DNA from: Cellvibrio sp. UBA7661
GTDB lineage: Bacteria; Pseudomonadota; Gammaproteobacteria; Pseudomonadales; Cellvibrionaceae
Assembly (NCBI GenBank): GCA_002483365.1
Contig: DLHT01000006.1
Location: forward strand, 245,524 to 309,523
Direction: 5' to 3'
Length of the DNA stretch: 64,000 nt
Position numbers and translations under genes: made by a program. Positions 61,401 through 64,000 of this stretch are shown piece after piece. The stretch's first letter is position 1. Every line of letters starts with the position of its first letter. Below the pieces are notes generated by a model that was not told the origin of the DNA, did no database searches, and saw only the letters and a list, made by a program, of their open reading frames with translations.

Positions 61401-62332
61401 TTCCAATCGCCTTGCGCGTTTAATTTTCCACTTGTTATCGGCGCTGGTTGTTCCGGCACCCACCAATCTGCAGGCAAGGTTTGTGTTTGCCACTGCGCGT
61501 TCAGGTTGATCGTAGGGCGCATTTGAAAATACTGTTGCTGATCGACCAGAGCAGTCTGAATATCGGCAGCCAATACGACTGGCAAGCTGGTTTGGGTATG
61601 CAACTGCACAGCGTGCAAATTCCCTTTTATATCGGTCGTGCCCATATATTGAAGTGGTTGCGGATGTTCTTCTGTTGTAGCCGCGTGCCACTGCCATTGC
61701 AAATTCGCATCCGTTGCATAGGGAAATGCAAGGTTGGTTGATCCGCTTAATAACAGTGCGTAGCCTTCACTCATCAGCGCCAGATTTTTATAACGCAAAT
61801 GAAACGTACCCCAACTCATGGAACCGCTCACGCGCGTCCAATGCAGGCGCGTATCACCTTGCAGATATTCAATATCCTTTATCAATAACTGATCCAAATG
61901 GATACGCACAGGCAAGCGTAAATGCGGCCACTGGTTAAAAGGTTCGGACGGTTTTTTATCATCAACGGCGGCGGGCATGCTGATACGCACGTTGGCCGCC
62001 TGAAACGATTGAATAAACACCGCGCTATAAAGCAAATCGGCCGGACGCCAACGGAACGAAACCTGCTCGGCGCGATAACGAATCGTTTGCGGTTGTTTTT
62101 GTATTTGGTTTTCAATGTTACTGTCGAGGGTTTGGTACTCGATAAATTCAATATCAAGACCGCGACGCAAATTGCCGGACATAGCGCCCAGTTGAATATC
62201 CACCAAACCAGCAACACGCGTTACCAGCCAGTGACTACCGGTTTCGGTTTCTAACAGCGCGCTCACTGTCGCCAGCAGAATGATGCACAGCGCCAGGATA
62301 CTGAAAAATATGTTGCGTAATTTTTTTAGCAT
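58451..62332 (-). CDS. tamB: Translocation and assembly module subunit TamB
   Basis: Very large inner-membrane-anchored protein of 1293 residues that spans the periplasm and works with TamA in outer-membrane protein assembly and lipid transport. One N-terminal helix (FFSILALCIILLATVSALL) is followed by a long beta-rich repeat region and the DUF490/TamB C-terminal domain (about 950-1293, with GLDIDGTLQRPKATVDAPPGVSDAEAMKMLMTG). Length and order match the family. A Gln/Ser/Pro-rich repeat (HQSSPNQLSPHQSPPDQPSQ) near residue 363 looks like a linker expansion. It lies 16 nt after tamA. Confidence 0.93.
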   Translation of the reverse strand: MLKKLRNIFFSILALCIILLATVSALLETETGSHWLVTRVAGLVDIQLGAMSGNLRRGLDIEFIEYQTLDSNIENQIQKQPQTIRYRAEQVSFRWRPADLLYSAVFIQSFQAANVRISMPAAVDDKKPSEPFNQWPHLRLPVRIHLDQLLIKDIEYLQGDTRLHWTRVSGSMSWGTFHLRYKNLALMSEGYALLLSGSTNLAFPYATDANLQWQWHAATTEEHPQPLQYMGTTDIKGNLHAVQLHTQTSLPVVLAADIQTALVDQQQYFQMRPTINLNAQWQTQTLPADWWVPEQPAPITSGKLNAQGDWKNYQVQLDGDIYLPDAPALTVNGKAAGDLENIQIEHLRISELLLPLLSQHQSSPNQLSPHQSPPDQPSQGLNIAGNVRWLPQLQWQLNADATRLNAASVFENWVSDINAQFKTRGSFDAAQQQWTAALQDLQLSGELRGVNLQGNGSVSFDGQQFHSPGLALTLGANQLTLKGDAGNSVALDWELNAPLLQQLDNSIQGSIRSRGNVRGNWKAPRLQMTAAAEKFRWGNYAVEKLDLSLTPLATLQMGAEKNQPDSATDQAQSLPVIDPAGLLAPELLTENYQLAFSANQLRIADNRFSSIQLNGNGSFDKHQFQSSVKHAQFGRADIKLVGGYDGSEWRGHFEQLAVKLKKVPRWWLMSSKPIRINRQAVVMGAQCLTTRTNLTAAVEHLDQVAREQTVNEWIPNQSFTKNTYDWLITQKPLPASSVERYSLPQLCVRGDWATNTGAKFVAQLDSVPLRQFLSLFKTEVYFAGVMDGSFHFASNNFTLADITADTNITTRNAELRYQYTGGTTEVYPWRDFKISAQLAQSQLNANAAMEWTGYGRIDANSQLDLAQQTIKQARLQAAFSNLAPLETLLTFANDVKGDFRADLNAGGSFAKPYVLGDVSLRNGTANLPRLGLDLSNIELQINSTQAGSINWVSQMQSGKGRLSIVGDLNQLGTPDWNLQGYVNGADFQVIALSELKATLTPNIKIVANKTAANITGDAIIPWARANIKSLPASATQVSDDAVIVDEKFTADIPEKKMDILSNVTLSLGDDVTFTGFGLNSKLTGKVNLLKEPQRQFFTSGYVSVVDGSYKAYGQTLTIERGRLLFQGSYENPGLEIRASRIIRDAENTRVGLDIDGTLQRPKATVDAPPGVSDAEAMKMLMTGKPAGEFTKGDASLLLSAMGGLGMDSGGFVAADISQFFRLDELELKSDQGLDQSELWIGKYLTPKLLVRYVVGIFNKAFSVGMEYQLTDRLRLEAESGEAQSVDIVYKIEK

Positions 62333-62348
62333 GGCTTACCCAACAACA

Positions 62349-64000
62349 TCATAAATCAGGCCCCATACTGACGTGTATCCGCCAACCTTTATCGCCATCC
62401 AATGCCTGCGCAACATCCACACGAATGGGTCCAATCGGTGAAATCCAGCGCACACCGGCACCCGCTCCACGCATAACATCAATATCGGTATCGTTCGCGG
62501 CATTACCTTGGTCAAAAAATGCAGCCACTGCCCAATTGGAATCTTCAAAGCGATAATCGTATTCAATACTGCTGACCAATAAATTATTACCGCCCTCAAC
62601 AACTTCTTTGCCGTCCACTATTTTTATTGGACCGAGGGATTCGTAATCGTAACCGCGCACACTGGAATCACCACCGGCATAAAACCGCACCGACGCCGGT
62701 ACGATGGAAAAACTATCGGTCTGTATCGTGCCCGTTTCAGCGCGCAACAAAACGCGCCCACCGGCAAAACCGGTGATGTATTTTGCACGTAAATGTAACT
62801 TGATAAAGCTGAAATCTGATCCCAGACTTTGCGGTGAACCGGACAACTCTCCTTTGAACGACCAGCCGTACATTGGATAAGGCGAACCATCGGTTTGGGT
62901 GCGGCTATAGGTCACCGAGGGAATAATTAAATCGGTACTGGTTTCCGGATCGGTTCCGATAATCGAATCTTCCTGTACATAATCCAGCGCATAAACATGC
63001 AGCCATCTATTAGCTTGGAAGTAGCTGTAACTGGCTCCGTAAATATCTTTTTCACTGCGCGAGGTATCGGTAATTTCTTTATCGTAACCGGTATAAATGC
63101 GTAAGAACTCATAGGCCGGGCGGCGCATGGGCACTGTGTATGTCAGCAAGGCTTCGGTTTTTTTCTCGGCCGCTTTTATATCGGCTGCAACAGAATGGCC
63201 GCGTTGGTTTACATAGCGGTCGTCAAATCCTAACAACAATCTTGGCCCGGTATCGGTTGCTGCGCCAAGACCGACGGAATATTCGCGGCGTTTACGTGCC
63301 TCCAACTGTATATCGACCGGCACTTTATTACCTTCAAGTTCTTGCAGGCTCGGAACAACACTAGCCACAGCAAAATAATTACTGGCATTGTAGAGATTTT
63401 TTAATTCCAACAAATTATCGGTGTCGTAGTAATCGCCTTCGTTAAAAGTGAAATAGCGGCGCAAAAAATCGTCGTCGAGAATATTGTGCTGTAAACGAAT
63501 TTCACCAATGCGATAGCGTGGCCCTGTGTCGTAAATCAGTTCGATAATCGCTGATTTTTCGGCGACATTAATCTTGATCTGCGAATGCTCAAATTCCGCA
63601 TCAAAATAACCGTGGGTTGCTGCCAGGGTTCCAAAGCGCGCTTTCAGGGTTTCGTAGCGGCCGTGATTTAATTTATTGCCAATTTTGATTCCGGGTTTTT
63701 CATACAGACTTTGAAAAATCGGATCCAACTTGCCTTCACCATTGATCTCAATACGTATCTCTTTCACCAACACCGGATCACCAGGCGTGAGGGTAATATC
63801 CAAGCCCCAACATTCTTTGTTTTTCAGTAATTTGGTTTCGTACTCCAGCTGGTAATACCCCAGCGCCTGGGCGGCGATCATCACTTCATTTTCTGCCTCG
63901 GCCAGCAGTGCCTGCAAACGCCAGAGCGGTGTTTTACAGCTTTCATCTGCCAATGACAGGTGCAACAAAATATTTTCGCGCAGGCTTTTGGTGCCGCCAT
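62349..64000 (-). CDS. tamA: Translocation and assembly module subunit TamA (5' end cut by window)
   Basis: Outer-membrane Omp85-family barrel that partners TamB. The visible 550 codons include POTRA-type domains (EAENEVMIAAQALGYYQLEYE; GPRYRIGEIRL; NILDDDFLRRYF) and the Bac_surface_Ag barrel (from about YSVGLGAATDTGPR) with the VRGYDYESLGP motif typical of the VRGF/Y loop. It ends in SMGPDL. The reading frame stays open to the window edge (GGTKSLRENILLHLS...), so the signal peptide and true start lie beyond 64000. It is in an operon with tamB. Confidence 0.93.
   Translation of the reverse strand, partial: GGTKSLRENILLHLSLADESCKTPLWRLQALLAEAENEVMIAAQALGYYQLEYETKLLKNKECWGLDITLTPGDPVLVKEIRIEINGEGKLDPIFQSLYEKPGIKIGNKLNHGRYETLKARFGTLAATHGYFDAEFEHSQIKINVAEKSAIIELIYDTGPRYRIGEIRLQHNILDDDFLRRYFTFNEGDYYDTDNLLELKNLYNASNYFAVASVVPSLQELEGNKVPVDIQLEARKRREYSVGLGAATDTGPRLLLGFDDRYVNQRGHSVAADIKAAEKKTEALLTYTVPMRRPAYEFLRIYTGYDKEITDTSRSEKDIYGASYSYFQANRWLHVYALDYVQEDSIIGTDPETSTDLIIPSVTYSRTQTDGSPYPMYGWSFKGELSGSPQSLGSDFSFIKLHLRAKYITGFAGGRVLLRAETGTIQTDSFSIVPASVRFYAGGDSSVRGYDYESLGPIKIVDGKEVVEGGNNLLVSSIEYDYRFEDSNWAVAAFFDQGNAANDTDIDVMRGAGAGVRWISPIGPIRVDVAQALDGDKGWRIHVSMGPDL

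Noticed and set aside
1..64000. CRISPR array, prophage, insertion sequence, tRNA or rRNA
   Set aside because: No regularly spaced repeats, transposase, integrase, phage structural genes or tRNA/rRNA signatures were seen. The tandem repeats found are short and tied to gene ends.

Overview
The window looks like chromosome from a Gram-negative, polysaccharide-degrading gammaproteobacterium, most probably Cellvibrio or a close relative (Cellvibrionaceae). The basis is the gammaproteobacterial block ygfB-pepP-ubiH/ubiI facing zapA-6S RNA-ygfA, a tamA-tamB pair, several large TonB-dependent receptors, and secreted glycoside hydrolases with serine-rich linkers. This is inferred from gene content; no marker gene was compared. 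I see no rRNA, tRNA, CRISPR array, insertion sequence or prophage.

Layout. 0-16 kb is housekeeping: hslO, a GntP permease, dbpA, a MipA/OmpV protein, a methyltransferase, an acyltransferase, a NUDIX hydrolase, a cold-shock gene with a long leader, an MgtC protein, a single-ORF ubiH-ubiI fusion, pepP, ygfB, a small coiled-coil gene, zapA, ssrS (6S RNA) and 5-formyl-THF cyclo-ligase. 16-35 kb is mixed: a 40-residue membrane peptide, GH20 hexosaminidase, divergent ilvA/rpiA, a TonB receptor divergent from a lipoprotein metallophosphoesterase with a PhoB-box-like site, a PEP-CTERM protein, trmO, an MFS exporter, serA, a DUF368 lipid-carrier translocase and an alpha/beta hydrolase.

34.7-53.2 kb is a beta-1,3-glucan (laminarin/callose-type) utilisation locus: a membrane-anchored AraC-type regulator, a lipoprotein of the ADP-ribosylglycohydrolase fold, a GH16 lipoprotein, a GH3 lipoprotein, the operon TonB receptor-SapC-cupin/JmjC-flavin-dependent halogenase, and a four-domain GH81 endoglucanase. 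GH81 and GH16 would cut the polymer outside the cell, the receptor would import oligosaccharides, and GH3 would release glucose. GH3, the receptor operon and GH81 share a nine-base element (TGGGACGAC on the coding strand) at promoter-like positions, so they are probably co-regulated. The role of the halogenase/cupin/SapC trio is unknown, and it is the best candidate here for an undescribed system. 53.4-64 kb holds a second receptor overlapping a periplasmic binding-protein-like gene, a GH5 glucanase, tamB and a truncated tamA.

A window-wide oddity: at seven gene ends the last codons plus the stop codon recur as short degenerate tandem copies just downstream, often in frame, giving two or three consecutive stops. 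An eighth gene has a related repeat starting just after its stop.
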